Source: Yinghuangia seranimata (lineage in GTDB: Bacteria > Actinomycetota > Actinomycetes > Streptomycetales > Streptomycetaceae). Taken from it: a stretch of 64,000 nucleotides of DNA. The stretch is taken from NCBI RefSeq assembly GCF_029953285.1, contig NZ_JASAOI010000006.1, positions 62,001-126,000 on the forward strand, given 5' to 3'. This document shows, piece after piece, positions 8,955 to 17,595 of the stretch. The position numbers were made by a program, and so were the translations under genes. The notes below the pieces were generated by a model that worked only from the letters and a program-made list of their open reading frames with translations, was not told the DNA's origin and did no database searches. Position 1 is the first letter of the stretch, and each line of letters begins with the position of its first letter.

Positions 8955-10433
8955 TCAGGCCGTTACGGCATCGTTTTCGGTGACCGCGGGAGGCGTGGCG
9001 GGCGTGGCCTTGCGCATGGTGGCCTCGGCGTCCTTGTCGCGGACCGTGAGCGCGGCCAGCGCGCCGAGCACCGCGATGCCGGCGGCGGTCCAGAACGCCG
9101 CGCGGTACGCGTCAAGGTTCGGCGTCGACACCCCGCCCGCGCCGGTGGTGAACACGCCGACCCCGGCCATCACGGTGGACAGGACCGCGATGCCGAGCGC
9201 CGAGCCGACCTGCCGCTGGGTGCTGAACAGCGTCGAGGCGCTGCCGCTGTCCTCCGGCTTGGTCCTGGCGAACGCGGCGGCCTGCATCGGGATCATGTTG
9301 AACGCGAGCGAGACGCCGGTGAAGAACAGGATGCCGACGTACGCGACCGGCGGGGTGTCCGCGGTGACCCGGGTCAGCAGCACGCCCGCCACCGCGATGC
9401 CGGTCAGGCCGACCGCCATCAGGCGCTTCGGGCCGATCTTCGGGTAGATGCGGGAGACGACCTGCGAGGTGATCATCACGCCGAACGCCTCGGGGAAGGT
9501 CAGCAGGCCGGTCTTGAGCGCCGACCAGCCGAACGCCTGCTGGCACATCAGCGGGTAGACGAACAGCAGGCCGAGGAAGCCGGCCGAGCCCAGGAACGAG
9601 ACCAGGTTGGTGCTGACGAAGAGGCGGTCCTTGTACAGCCGCAGGTTCAGGATCGGGTGGCTGGAGCGCAGGCCGTGCCAGATCATGGCGGCGAGCAGCA
9701 CCAGGCCGGATATGCCGGTGCCGAGGATGAGCGGCGTACCCCAGCCCTTGTCGGAGCCCTCGCTGAGCGCGTACATCAGCAGCGCGAGCCCGGCGCCGGA
9801 GAGCGCGAAGCCGAGCAGGTCGAGGCGGCCGGCGGCCGGCTCGCGGTGCTCGTCCAGGAACAGCAGTCCGAACACCAGGGCGAGCGCGCCGACCGGCAGG
9901 TTGATGAAGAACACCCAGTGCCACGAGGCCTTGTCGACGAGCAGGCCGCCGAGCACCGGACCCAGCGCGGGGGCGATGGCGGTCGGGATCATCAGGACGC
10001 GGGACGCGCGCACCCGCTCCTCCGGCGGGAAGGCCCGGAACATCATGGCCATGCCGACCGGCGTGAGCATGCCGCCGCCGACACCCTGGAGGATGCGGAA
10101 CAACACGAGCTGGTCGAGGCTCTGCGCGAGCCCGCACAGCGCCGAGGCGCCGGTGAAGATGGCCAGCGCGACGAGGAAGACCCGCTTGGTGCCGAACCGG
10201 TCGCCCAGCCAGCCGGACGCGGGGATGAACACCGCGAGGCTGACGAGGTAGCCGACCGAGACGGTGCCCAGCTGCGACGAGTGGACGCCGAAGTCCGCGC
10301 CGATCGAGGGCAGCGCGACGTTGATGATCGTGATGTCCAGGATGTTCACGAACATCGCGGCCACGAAAACCGCGCCGACCACGACCTTCTGGTTCAGCGC
10401 GGGCAATCGGCGGGATGACGACGTCACAGACAT
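8955..10433 (-). CDS. DHA2-family (14-TM) MFS drug exporter
   Basis: The start is an ATG at 10433 with a GAGGAG about 10 nt upstream. The 492-residue protein has the DHA2 signature near the first helix (LDITIINVALPSIG), the loop motif GWLGDRFGTKRV, motif C-like GPVLGGLLVDKASWHWVF, and about 14 hydrophobic helices. It resembles EmrB/QacA-type proton-driven multidrug exporters. The leader contains a spaced inverted repeat (10463-10493) that could be an operator. No regulator gene is adjacent, so the substrate and inducer are unknown. Confidence 0.88.
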   Translation of the reverse strand: MSVTSSSRRLPALNQKVVVGAVFVAAMFVNILDITIINVALPSIGADFGVHSSQLGTVSVGYLVSLAVFIPASGWLGDRFGTKRVFLVALAIFTGASALCGLAQSLDQLVLFRILQGVGGGMLTPVGMAMMFRAFPPEERVRASRVLMIPTAIAPALGPVLGGLLVDKASWHWVFFINLPVGALALVFGLLFLDEHREPAAGRLDLLGFALSGAGLALLMYALSEGSDKGWGTPLILGTGISGLVLLAAMIWHGLRSSHPILNLRLYKDRLFVSTNLVSFLGSAGFLGLLFVYPLMCQQAFGWSALKTGLLTFPEAFGVMITSQVVSRIYPKIGPKRLMAVGLTGIAVAGVLLTRVTADTPPVAYVGILFFTGVSLAFNMIPMQAAAFARTKPEDSGSASTLFSTQRQVGSALGIAVLSTVMAGVGVFTTGAGGVSTPNLDAYRAAFWTAAGIAVLGALAALTVRDKDAEATMRKATPATPPAVTENDAVTA

Positions 10434-10462
10434 CACAAGGCCGCTCCTCGGACTCGACGGGG

Positions 10463-10493
10463 TGTTGCGCGATTGCGCCGATGGAGCGCAACA
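10463..10493. promoter_or_regulatory. Spaced inverted repeat in the exporter leader
   Basis: TGTTGCGC (10463-10470) and GCGCAACA (10486-10493) are perfect arms 15 nt apart, 30-60 bp upstream of the exporter start codon. The spacing suits a dimeric repressor such as a TetR-family protein. No such gene is adjacent, so this is only a candidate. Confidence 0.35.
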
Positions 10494-10498
10494 AACGA

Positions 10499-10524
10499 GG
10501 CCCGGCGGAATGTTCCGCCGGGCC
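10499..10524 (-). terminator. Intrinsic-type terminator of the haem gene pair
   Basis: A 26-bp perfect palindrome has GGCCCGGCGGAA paired with TTCCGCCGGGCC. Read on the minus strand it is followed by TCGTTTGTTG. It lies downstream of the DUF2470 gene and upstream of the exporter promoter, so it probably separates the two units. Confidence 0.75.
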
Positions 10525-10630
10525 GCGCTTTGTGGCTCATGACACACGTGTTTCAGTCCACGAGTGTTTCAGTGCCCGCCGAGGGGCGTGTCAGGCAGTG
10601 CCGGAGCCGACCGGCACCGGCACCGCGGAC

Positions 10631-10948
10631 TCAGTGCTCGCCCTCCTGGCGCGGCTCGACGCCGAGCACCGCGCACGCCTCGTTGTACATCCGCACGATC
10701 TCGACCCGCACCTCGCGGCGCTCGGTCAGCGGCCGCGCCCACGGCACCCGCACGTCCACCTCGGCACCGTCGACCACCGCGACCCAGTCGGCGCCGGTGC
10801 CGTCCAGGCCGGTCATCCGCGCCGAGGTCGCGGCGGCCTGGCCGCCGAGCGCACGCGAGATGAGCAGGTTGTCGTCGGGGTGGTCCTCGTTCATGTGCTT
10901 GCAGACGGCCGCGATCACATCCGGGCCGAACGGGTTGGCGGTGGTCAT
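10631..10948 (-). CDS. DUF2470 domain protein
   Basis: This 105-residue protein begins with NPFGPDVIAAVCKHMNEDHP and continues with NLLISRALGG, the conserved DUF2470 pattern (histidine in KHMNEDH). The domain also forms the C-terminal part of HugZ-type haem-degrading proteins. The gene starts at 10948 with a GGAGG upstream and follows the anchored surface protein gene by 73 bp on the same strand. Its position opposite haem oxygenase, with an iron box between, supports a role in haem or tetrapyrrole handling. It contains no PPOX barrel, so it may act with a separate partner. Confidence 0.8.
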   Translation of the reverse strand: MTTANPFGPDVIAAVCKHMNEDHPDDNLLISRALGGQAAATSARMTGLDGTGADWVAVVDGAEVDVRVPWARPLTERREVRVEIVRMYNEACAVLGVEPRQEGEH

Positions 10949-11021
10949 GGTCGTCGCCTCCGGCGAAGAGCGTGGACTGTCGTGGGCGGTACGGGCGGCG
11001 GACCAGGCCGGTCCGGCACGG

Positions 11022-11765
11022 TCAGGCCTGGTTCTTGCGGCGCTTGGCGAACGCGTAGGCCCCGGCGCCGATCACGAGGACGCCGACGACGACGAAGATC
11101 GTGACGATCACGCCGGTGTGGGACGAGTCGCTGCTGTCGTCCTTGCTCGCCGAGCGGTCGGGCAGGCTCGCGCCCGGCTGCGGCGGGACGCTCTCCGCGC
11201 CCGGGCCGAGGTCGCCCCCGGCGCTCGGCGCGGCGGTCGGCGGGGTGCCGCCCGGTGCGGGCGGCATCGAGCCGGGGCCGCCCGCGTTCTCCTGCGGCTT
11301 GGCCGGCAGCGACGGCGCGACGCCGCCCGTGAAACCGATCGCGGCCAGCGCCTCCTGCGTGCGGTCCTTGCCGTTGCCGACCCGGCTGGTCTGCACGGCG
11401 CACGGGATGGCCGTGCAGTCGGTGCCGCCGAACTTCGCGGCCGCCTTGATCTCCGCGACGAAGCCGCCGCCGGCGTCGACCGAGGCCATCTTGAAGTTCG
11501 CCATGTCGCACGCCTTGCCGGCCGGCTGCGCCGGGTCGCACACCACGACGAAGAGCTGCACGCCCGGAATGAACCCCTTGCCGGAGACGGTGAGCGTCTC
11601 GCCGGCGGGGTTCAGATCGGTGGCCTTCGACACGGTGATCGACGCGGTGTCGGCATGTGCGGGGGTCGCGGCGACCACCAGCCAGGCGGCCAGCAGCGCG
11701 AGCGTGAGGAACGGGGCGGCGAGTATTCCCGCTGCGCGCGAGCGGCGGGTCGAGACTGTGGTCAC
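11022..11765 (-). CDS. Membrane-anchored neocarzinostatin-fold surface protein
   Basis: I chose the GTG at 11765 because GGGAG lies 9 nt upstream; an in-frame start at 11798 lacks this. The 248-residue protein has an N-terminal signal peptide ending near ATPAHA, then a beta-sandwich of the neocarzinostatin type (ITVSKATDLNPAGETLTVSG, VVVCDP, two Cys pairs, vDAGGGF-type strand). A Pro/Gly/Ala-rich wall-spanning linker follows, then one C-terminal helix and a basic tail RRKNQA. It is predicted to sit on the outer face of the membrane. Located between DUF2470 and an iron box, it may bind haem or a haem protein, but no haem ligand motif (such as HtaA or NEAT) is recognisable. Confidence 0.7.
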   Translation of the reverse strand: MTTVSTRRSRAAGILAAPFLTLALLAAWLVVAATPAHADTASITVSKATDLNPAGETLTVSGKGFIPGVQLFVVVCDPAQPAGKACDMANFKMASVDAGGGFVAEIKAAAKFGGTDCTAIPCAVQTSRVGNGKDRTQEALAAIGFTGGVAPSLPAKPQENAGGPGSMPPAPGGTPPTAAPSAGGDLGPGAESVPPQPGASLPDRSASKDDSSDSSHTGVIVTIFVVVGVLVIGAGAYAFAKRRKNQA

Positions 11766-11815
11766 TACGGCTAACTCCCAGGTCAACGGGCTGTACACCG
11801 GCGTACGTTCGTTGC

Positions 11816-11834
11816 GGAGGTTAGGCTACCCTCA
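11816..11834. promoter_or_regulatory. DmdR/DtxR-type iron box
   Basis: GGAGGTTAGGCTACCCTCA matches the actinobacterial iron-box consensus TTAGGTTAGGCTAACCTAA at 15 of 19 positions, including the core AGGTTAGGCTA and CCT. It sits between the divergent surface-protein gene (start 11765) and the haem oxygenase gene (start 12044). Iron-dependent repression of one or both is therefore likely. The identification is by pattern match only. Confidence 0.7.
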
Positions 11835-12043
11835 TCAACATGGCGCGCATCGCTGGGGCCATCCCCCGAACCCCTTGGGGCCTGAGAATGCCACCGCCGA
11901 CATCGTTCCGACAAGATGTCGGCAAGTTCTTGACGGCGCCGTACGGAGCCCAACACACTGCGGATCGGCAGCTTGTCGTACCGACACCGCCTGGCGCCGC
12001 CGTTTCGCGGTTGTCCAGGGGCCGTTCCAAGGGGACTCACACG

Positions 12044-12733
12044 ATGACCACCACCGAAACCACCGGGCAGACCGCCGCTGAGGAGACGTTCTCCGCAACG
12101 ATCCGCAGGCGTTCCTGGTCGGGTCACCAGAGTGCCGAGGGCGAGGGCTTCCTCGACGTCCTGATGCGCGGCGGTCTCACCCGCGAGGCGTACACCGCGA
12201 TGGTCGCCCAGCACTACTGGGCCTACGAGGTGCTGGAGCAGGCGTCCGCCGTGATGCGCGGGAACGACGTGGCGGCGCCGTTCTGCCCCGAAACGCTGGA
12301 CCGCATGGCCGCGCTCGAGGCCGACCTGGCCTTCCTGGCCGGCGACGGCTGGCGCGAGACGTACCCGGCGAGCGCCTCCACCGTGCGCTACATCGAGCGC
12401 ATAAAGGAGAAGTGCTTCGACTGGCCGGGCGGCTTCGTCGCCCACCACTACACCCGGTACCTCGGCGACATGTCGGGCGGCCAGCACATCGCCAAGGTGA
12501 TGCGCCGGCACTTCGGCCTGACCGGCCACGACGGCACCGAGTTCTACAACTTCGAGGCGGTCGGCGACCTGGACGCCTTCAAGACCGCCTACCGCACCGC
12601 CCTGGACACCGCGCCGTGGGACGACGAGGAGAGGGAGAGCATCATTCAGGAGGTGCTCTACGCGTACGAGGTCAACGGCGCCGTGCTCCGCGAGCTCGGC
12701 GACGAGATGGAGCAGTGGCGCAAGGCGGGCTGA
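12044..12733 (+). CDS. Biliverdin-producing haem oxygenase
   Basis: The 230-residue protein from the ATG at 12044 carries the haem oxygenase signature VAHHYTRYLGD (132-142) followed by GDMSGG (141-146). The expected proximal ligand His28 lies in WSGHQSAEGEGF. It degrades haem to biliverdin, CO and free iron in the cytosol. An in-frame start at 11840 would add 68 residues of non-conserved sequence through the promoter region and is rejected. The upstream leader of about 200 bp contains the iron box, so it is probably induced in low iron. A hairpin follows the gene. Confidence 0.93.
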   Translation: MTTTETTGQTAAEETFSATIRRRSWSGHQSAEGEGFLDVLMRGGLTREAYTAMVAQHYWAYEVLEQASAVMRGNDVAAPFCPETLDRMAALEADLAFLAGDGWRETYPASASTVRYIERIKEKCFDWPGGFVAHHYTRYLGDMSGGQHIAKVMRRHFGLTGHDGTEFYNFEAVGDLDAFKTAYRTALDTAPWDDEERESIIQEVLYAYEVNGAVLRELGDEMEQWRKAG

Positions 12734-12756
12734 CACCCGGCCGCACGCCGGTACTG

Positions 12757-12806
12757 GCCGTGAGGTGGGATGGCGGAGTACACCTACTCCACCCCCGCCT
12801 CACGGC
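12757..12806 (+). terminator. Terminator hairpin after haem oxygenase
   Basis: GCCGTGAGG (12757-12765) pairs with CCTCACGGC (12798-12806); further G-U and imperfect pairing extends inward. A second small hairpin follows (GAGAGCG 12816-12822 with CGCTCTC 12832-12838). The pair separates haem oxygenase from the ABC operon. Confidence 0.6.
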
Positions 12807-12906
12807 TGCCTAAAGGAGAGCGAGCGCGAAGCGCTCTCGAATATGGGCGGTGGGGGGCGACGGGCGGGCGGGCGGCGACATCAGAGGCAACTCAACAGGA
12901 GCGGAC

Positions 12907-13866
12907 ATGGCCACGTACATCCTGCGGCGCGCCCTCGGCGTGCTTGTGGTGATGTTCGCCGTCGTCAGCGGCATGTTCCTGCTCCTGCACGTCTCGCCGG
13001 TCTCCCCGGTCAACCAGCTCGCCCCGCAGATCGCCGCCGACCCCGTCGCGCGCGCCGCGTTCGAGCACGCGCACGGCCTCGACCGGCCGCTGGTCGTCCA
13101 GTACGGCGACTACCTCGGCGGCCTGCTCACCGGCGACATGGGCACATCGCTGTACGACGGCTCCGACGTCGCCGACCAGGTCGGCCGCGCGCTGCCGGTC
13201 TCCCTCGAACTCGGGTTCCTCGCCGCGCTGCTGGCCGGCATACCCGCCGTCCTGCTCGGCACGTGGTCGGCACTGCGCCAGGGCCGCACGGTCGACCACG
13301 TCACGCGCGTCGTCACCGTCGTCGCGATGTCGCTGCCCGGCTACTGGCTCGCCGTGCTGCTGCTGGTCTCCGTCGACGACCCCGACTACCTGCCCAGCGC
13401 GGGCGGGTTCGTGCGCTTCGCCGAGGACCCGGTCCGCAACGTGCAGGTGCTGCTGCTGCCCGCGCTCGTCCTCGGGCTGGGCGCGTTCGCGATGGTCACC
13501 CGCTCGCTGCGCGGCGGACTGGTCGAGGCGTACGCGTCCGACCACGTCGCGTTCGCCCGCGCCATGGGCTCCTCGCGCACCCAGGTGCTGCGCCGGGTCG
13601 CGCTGCGCGGCGCCGTCGTTCCCACTCTCACCGTGGCCGGCGTGCTCATCGGCGGCCTGCTGTCCGGCACCGTGCTCGTCGAGAACGTCTTCCAGATCCC
13701 CGGGCTCGGACAGCTCATGGTCACCGCGTTCCAGCGCCAGGACTACCAGCTCGCGCTCGGCGGCTGCGTCGCCACCGCGGCGATCTTCCTGCTCCTGAAC
13801 CTCGTCGTCGACCTGCTGTACCTCGTCGTGGACCCGCGCACCCGACAGGGGCTCGCCCGTGCCTGA
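12907..13866 (+). CDS. Peptide/nickel-type ABC permease (DppB family)
   Basis: The ATG at 12907 has AGGAG (12896-12900) just upstream. The 319-residue protein begins with the DppB-type first helix (ILRRALGVLVVMFAVVSGMFLLLH), has the periplasmic segment with GLDRPLVVQYGDYLGGLLTGDMGTSL, and carries the EAA loop EAYASDHVAFARAMGSSRTQVLRR, shown here in part. It forms one half of the membrane channel with the next gene, which it overlaps by 8 nt. It is the first gene of a five-gene operon (12907-19052). Confidence 0.9.
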   Translation: MATYILRRALGVLVVMFAVVSGMFLLLHVSPVSPVNQLAPQIAADPVARAAFEHAHGLDRPLVVQYGDYLGGLLTGDMGTSLYDGSDVADQVGRALPVSLELGFLAALLAGIPAVLLGTWSALRQGRTVDHVTRVVTVVAMSLPGYWLAVLLLVSVDDPDYLPSAGGFVRFAEDPVRNVQVLLLPALVLGLGAFAMVTRSLRGGLVEAYASDHVAFARAMGSSRTQVLRRVALRGAVVPTLTVAGVLIGGLLSGTVLVENVFQIPGLGQLMVTAFQRQDYQLALGGCVATAAIFLLLNLVVDLLYLVVDPRTRQGLARA

Positions 13867-14815
13867 AAGACCACGTCTCCGCGCGCGCCACCTGCGCCAC
13901 CTCGGCGTCGCGGGATGGACCGGCCTCGTCCTCGTCCTCCTCTACCTGCTGGTCGCCACCGTCGGCCGCCTGCACGGCAGCCCGACCGAGCTGGTGACGC
14001 TCGGCCCCGAGGCGCCGTCCGCCGCGCACCCGTTCGGCACCGACCACCTCGGCCGCGACCTGCTCGCCCGCACCGCCGAGGGCGCGTGGACGTCGCTGTG
14101 GATCTGCCTGACCTCGGTCGGCTTCGCGGTCGTCGTCGGCACCGCGATCGGCATGACCGCCGGCTACCGCTACGGCGGTCGGCTCGACACGCTGCTCATG
14201 CGCGGCGTCGAAACCGTCCAGGCGCTGCCGCAGTTCATCTTCGTCATGTTCGTCATCGGCCTCATGGGCACCGGCGACATGCACTTCGGCCCCGTCACGG
14301 TCGGCAACGGGCTGCGCGTCGCCCTCGCCATCGGCGTCGGCTTCGTGCCCTACTTCGCCCGCGTCGCGCGCGGCGCGACCGTCGTCGAGATGCGCGAGGA
14401 CTACGTCGTCAACCTGCGCGGCCTCGGAGTGCCCGCCCGCGAGATCGTCTTCCGCGAGGTGCTGGTCAACGTCCTGCCGCCGGTGCTCGGCCAGGCCTTC
14501 CTCGCCATGGCCATCGCGGTGTTCGCGGAGGGCGGCCTCAGCTTCCTCGGCCTCGGCGTCCCCGCGCCGCACCCGACGCTCGGCAACCTGGTCGCCGACG
14601 CCGGCGGCCAGATCCTCGGCGACGCGTGGTGGTACGCGACCCTCCCCGGCACCGTCCTGGTGCTCGGCATCCTCGGCTTCAACCTGCTCGGCGAGGCGTA
14701 CGGCGAGCGCGACCGGAACCGCGGCACCCGCTTCGCGCGTTCCCCGCGCGGCGGCGGCACCCCCGCGGTGCCCGCCGTACCCCCGAAAGCGACCGTGACA
14801 GAGGAGACGACGTGA
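13859..14815 (+). CDS. Peptide/nickel-type ABC permease (DppC family)
   Basis: This 318-residue partner permease starts at a GTG inside the end of the previous gene. DppC features are present: an N-terminal helix, the HPFGTDHLGRDLLAR motif, ARGATVVEMREDYVVNLRGL around the EAA loop, and VPAPHPTLGNLV near the end. The C-terminal 30 residues are polar and extended. Its stop overlaps the GTG of the binding-protein gene, which indicates translational coupling. Confidence 0.9.
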   Translation: MPERPRLRARHLRHLGVAGWTGLVLVLLYLLVATVGRLHGSPTELVTLGPEAPSAAHPFGTDHLGRDLLARTAEGAWTSLWICLTSVGFAVVVGTAIGMTAGYRYGGRLDTLLMRGVETVQALPQFIFVMFVIGLMGTGDMHFGPVTVGNGLRVALAIGVGFVPYFARVARGATVVEMREDYVVNLRGLGVPAREIVFREVLVNVLPPVLGQAFLAMAIAVFAEGGLSFLGLGVPAPHPTLGNLVADAGGQILGDAWWYATLPGTVLVLGILGFNLLGEAYGERDRNRGTRFARSPRGGGTPAVPAVPPKATVTEETT

Positions 14816-16455
14816 CGCCCGGACCGTGGTGGGCCCGCACGAGGACGACCGGCGGAGCGGACCCGGCGCACGCCGGGCCGAGCCGGCGCGGCTTCCTCGG
14901 CATGACCGCGGCCCTCGCGCTCGGCGGCACCGGGCTGCTCACCGCGTGCTCCGGCGGCGACTCCGGCGCGCGCGTCGCCGACCGGCACAAGGACGGCGTG
15001 CTGCGCATCGGCGTAGCGGCCGCGCCGTCCAACCTCAACCCGCTCGACTCCGGCGCCGAGGTCACCCGGTGGATCGCCGAGGCGGTGATGGAGAGCCTCT
15101 ACGCGTACGACGACCAGCTCAACTCGGTGCCGCTGCTCGCCGACGGCGAGCCGCAGATCTCCGCCGACCAGCTGACCTGGACGATCCGCCTCAAGACCGG
15201 GATCACCTGGCACAACGGCGCGCCGTTCACTGCCGACGACGTCGTCGCCACCCTCGTCCACATGCTCGACCTGTCCGCGGGCAGCGAGTGGATCACCTAC
15301 ATGCTCGGCTACGTGCAGTCGTTCGAGAAGGCCGACGACCGCACCGTCCGCATCGTGCTCGCCAAGCCCTACGGCCTGCTGCGCTCCCACCTGACGAACC
15401 TGCCCGTCACCCACAAGGACTTCGTGACCCGCAAGGACACGATGATGGGCACCGGGCCCTACAAGCTCGACACGTACGTGCCGGGCCAGAGCTTCACGAT
15501 GTCCCGCTTCGACGCCTACCACGGCGGCCAGTTCCGCGCGCCGTTCGCCGACGTGCCCGGCGGCGCCGCGTTCAAGGGCATCGAGTACACCGTCTTCACG
15601 GACGGCAACACCCGCGCGATCAGCCTCAAGCAGGGCAAGATCGACCTGATCACCTCGCCCGCGCAGACCACCGTCCAGAAACTCAAAGAGGCCAAGGAAC
15701 TCGCCGTCACCTCGACGGTCGCGCCGCTCGACGTGCTCACCTACGTGCTCGTCGCGCGCGAGCCGTTCAGCGACGAGAACTTCCGCAAGGCCGTGGCCCA
15801 CTCGATGGACCGCGACGGCGTGCTCCAGCGCGTGTACGGCGGCCGCGGCACCCCCGGACAGGGCCCCATCGGCCCCGGCGAACTCGGCCACGACCAGGCG
15901 CTGTCCGTCTACCCGGCCACCCCCGATCTGGCCAAGGCCAAGGAGTTCCTCGCCAAGGCCACCACCGCCAAACGCGACTTCACCCTCACCGTCGGCGCCA
16001 GCCAGACCGCCCGCGACATCGCGCAGGTGCTGGTCGCCGGATGGGCGAAGATCGGCCTGAACGTGCGCATCGAGCAACTCGCCGGCGGCCCGTGGTCCAA
16101 CAAGTGGCTGTCGCGCGACTACGACATGCTCATGAACACCTTCTCCTCGGGGTTCACCTCGGGCCCGGCGAACTACCTGACGCTCGCGCCCGCGTCGTCG
16201 ACCAACGTGCTGGCCTGCGGCTACAAGAACCCCGAGGTCGACAAGGCCATCGACACCGTGTGGCAGGCCACCGACCCGGCCGAGCGCACCGCCGCGCTGC
16301 GCACCGTCGACCGGATACTCGCCGAGGACGCCGTCATCTTCCCGCCCCTCTACCCCGAACTCGTCGTCGCGCAGCGCACCGAGCTCAGCCCGGTCAACCC
16401 CGCCCAGCTGAAGATCTGCCGGCTCGCGCCGCACACGCTGAGGTTCACCGGCTGA
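14812..16455 (+). CDS. Extracellular solute-binding protein family 5 (Tat lipoprotein)
   Basis: The GTG at 14812 overlaps the preceding stop (GTGA). The 547-residue protein has a twin-arginine signal (SRRGFLGMTAALALGG) and lipobox LTAC, so it is predicted to be exported folded and lipid-anchored. The mature part is a family 5 binding protein: LRIGVAAAPSNLNPLDSG, WTIRLKTGITWHNGAPFTADDV, and ENFRKAVAHSMDR. It captures peptides, or possibly nickel chelates or sugars, for the adjacent permeases. The substrate cannot be named from sequence. Confidence 0.9.
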   Translation: MTPGPWWARTRTTGGADPAHAGPSRRGFLGMTAALALGGTGLLTACSGGDSGARVADRHKDGVLRIGVAAAPSNLNPLDSGAEVTRWIAEAVMESLYAYDDQLNSVPLLADGEPQISADQLTWTIRLKTGITWHNGAPFTADDVVATLVHMLDLSAGSEWITYMLGYVQSFEKADDRTVRIVLAKPYGLLRSHLTNLPVTHKDFVTRKDTMMGTGPYKLDTYVPGQSFTMSRFDAYHGGQFRAPFADVPGGAAFKGIEYTVFTDGNTRAISLKQGKIDLITSPAQTTVQKLKEAKELAVTSTVAPLDVLTYVLVAREPFSDENFRKAVAHSMDRDGVLQRVYGGRGTPGQGPIGPGELGHDQALSVYPATPDLAKAKEFLAKATTAKRDFTLTVGASQTARDIAQVLVAGWAKIGLNVRIEQLAGGPWSNKWLSRDYDMLMNTFSSGFTSGPANYLTLAPASSTNVLACGYKNPEVDKAIDTVWQATDPAERTAALRTVDRILAEDAVIFPPLYPELVVAQRTELSPVNPAQLKICRLAPHTLRFTG

Positions 16456-16539
16456 CCGCCGCCCCGCAGACTGGAAGGACGTACTTTCGCCCGCCGACTC
16501 ACCTTGATCACACCACCCCTTCTTCGGACGGACAGCCCC

Positions 16540-17595
16540 ATGGCCACGACCCTCGAACCGGGCGCCAAGCCCGGCACGGCCGCCCCGCCGGACACCGCGT
16601 CCGACCCGTCGCCCGGCACCGGCCCGAACCCGGTGCCGCGGACGGCGCTGCTGCGCGTGCGCGAGTTGTCGGTGACGTACCCGTCGGCGCGCGGCGCGGT
16701 CCCGGCGGTGCGCGGGGTGTCCTTCGAGGTGCGCCCCGGCGAGGTGTTCGGCCTGGTCGGCGAGTCGGGCAGCGGCAAGAGCAGTGTGTGCTCGGCGATC
16801 CTCGGCATGCTGCCGGACGGCGCCCGCCTGGACGCCGAGGGCGTCGAGTTCGAGGGCCGCGACCTGGCACGGCTGCGCGAACGTGAGCTGCGCCCGATCC
16901 GCGGCCGCCGCATAGCGCTCGTGCCGCAGCAGCCGATGACGTCGCTGTCGCCGACCACGCCGATCGGCCGCCAACTGCGCTGGTACCTGGGGGAGCGGCT
17001 CGACGACCCGAGCGTCCGCGAGACCCTCGCCTCGATCGGCCTGGCCGCCGTGCTCGACCGCGGCCGCGACCTGCCCGGCGCGTTCTCCGGCGGCCAGTTG
17101 CAGCGCCTGGTGATCGCGATCGCCGCGCTCGCCCACGAGCCCGCCCTGCTGCTCGCCGACGAGCCGACCACGACGCTCGACGCGACGGTCCAGGCGCAGG
17201 TCCTCAAGCTGCTCCTGACGCTGCGTGAACAGCTGGGCCTGGCCGTGCTCTACGTCTCGCACGACCTCGCCGTGGTCTCGCAGCTGTGCGACCGGGTCGG
17301 CGTCATGTACGGCGGACGGCTGGTCGAAACCGCGCCGGTCGCCGAGCTGTTCGGCAACCCCCGGCACCCGTACACCCGCGCGCTGATCTCGGCGATGCCC
17401 GCGATGACGCCGGACGACCGGCCGCTGCGCCCGATCCCGGGCAGCGCCGAGGGCGCCAACCTGCTCCCCGGCTGCCCGTTCGCGCCGCGCTGCGCCGAGC
17501 GCGTGGCCGCGTGCGACACGGCGATGCCGGCCACCGTCCGGGTGGGCCGCACCCGGGTGGCCTGCCACCGAGTGCCCGACGAGGAGGCGAAGTGA
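16540..17595 (+). CDS. ABC transporter ATPase (DppD-like)
   Basis: The 351-residue protein has Walker A GESGSGKSS, signature FSGGQLQR, Walker B LLLADEPTTTLD, and the H-loop VSHDL. The C-terminal oligopeptide-transporter extension includes the cysteines of CPFAPRCAERVAAC. I chose the ATG at 16540; a TTG 36 nt upstream is in frame. It powers the importer together with the next ATPase and ends in a GTGA overlap with that gene. Confidence 0.9.
   Translation: MATTLEPGAKPGTAAPPDTASDPSPGTGPNPVPRTALLRVRELSVTYPSARGAVPAVRGVSFEVRPGEVFGLVGESGSGKSSVCSAILGMLPDGARLDAEGVEFEGRDLARLRERELRPIRGRRIALVPQQPMTSLSPTTPIGRQLRWYLGERLDDPSVRETLASIGLAAVLDRGRDLPGAFSGGQLQRLVIAIAALAHEPALLLADEPTTTLDATVQAQVLKLLLTLREQLGLAVLYVSHDLAVVSQLCDRVGVMYGGRLVETAPVAELFGNPRHPYTRALISAMPAMTPDDRPLRPIPGSAEGANLLPGCPFAPRCAERVAACDTAMPATVRVGRTRVACHRVPDEEAK

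Noticed and set aside
11840-12043. N-terminal extension of haem oxygenase
   Set aside because: It would translate the promoter region just after the iron box; family members begin near the ATG at 12044.
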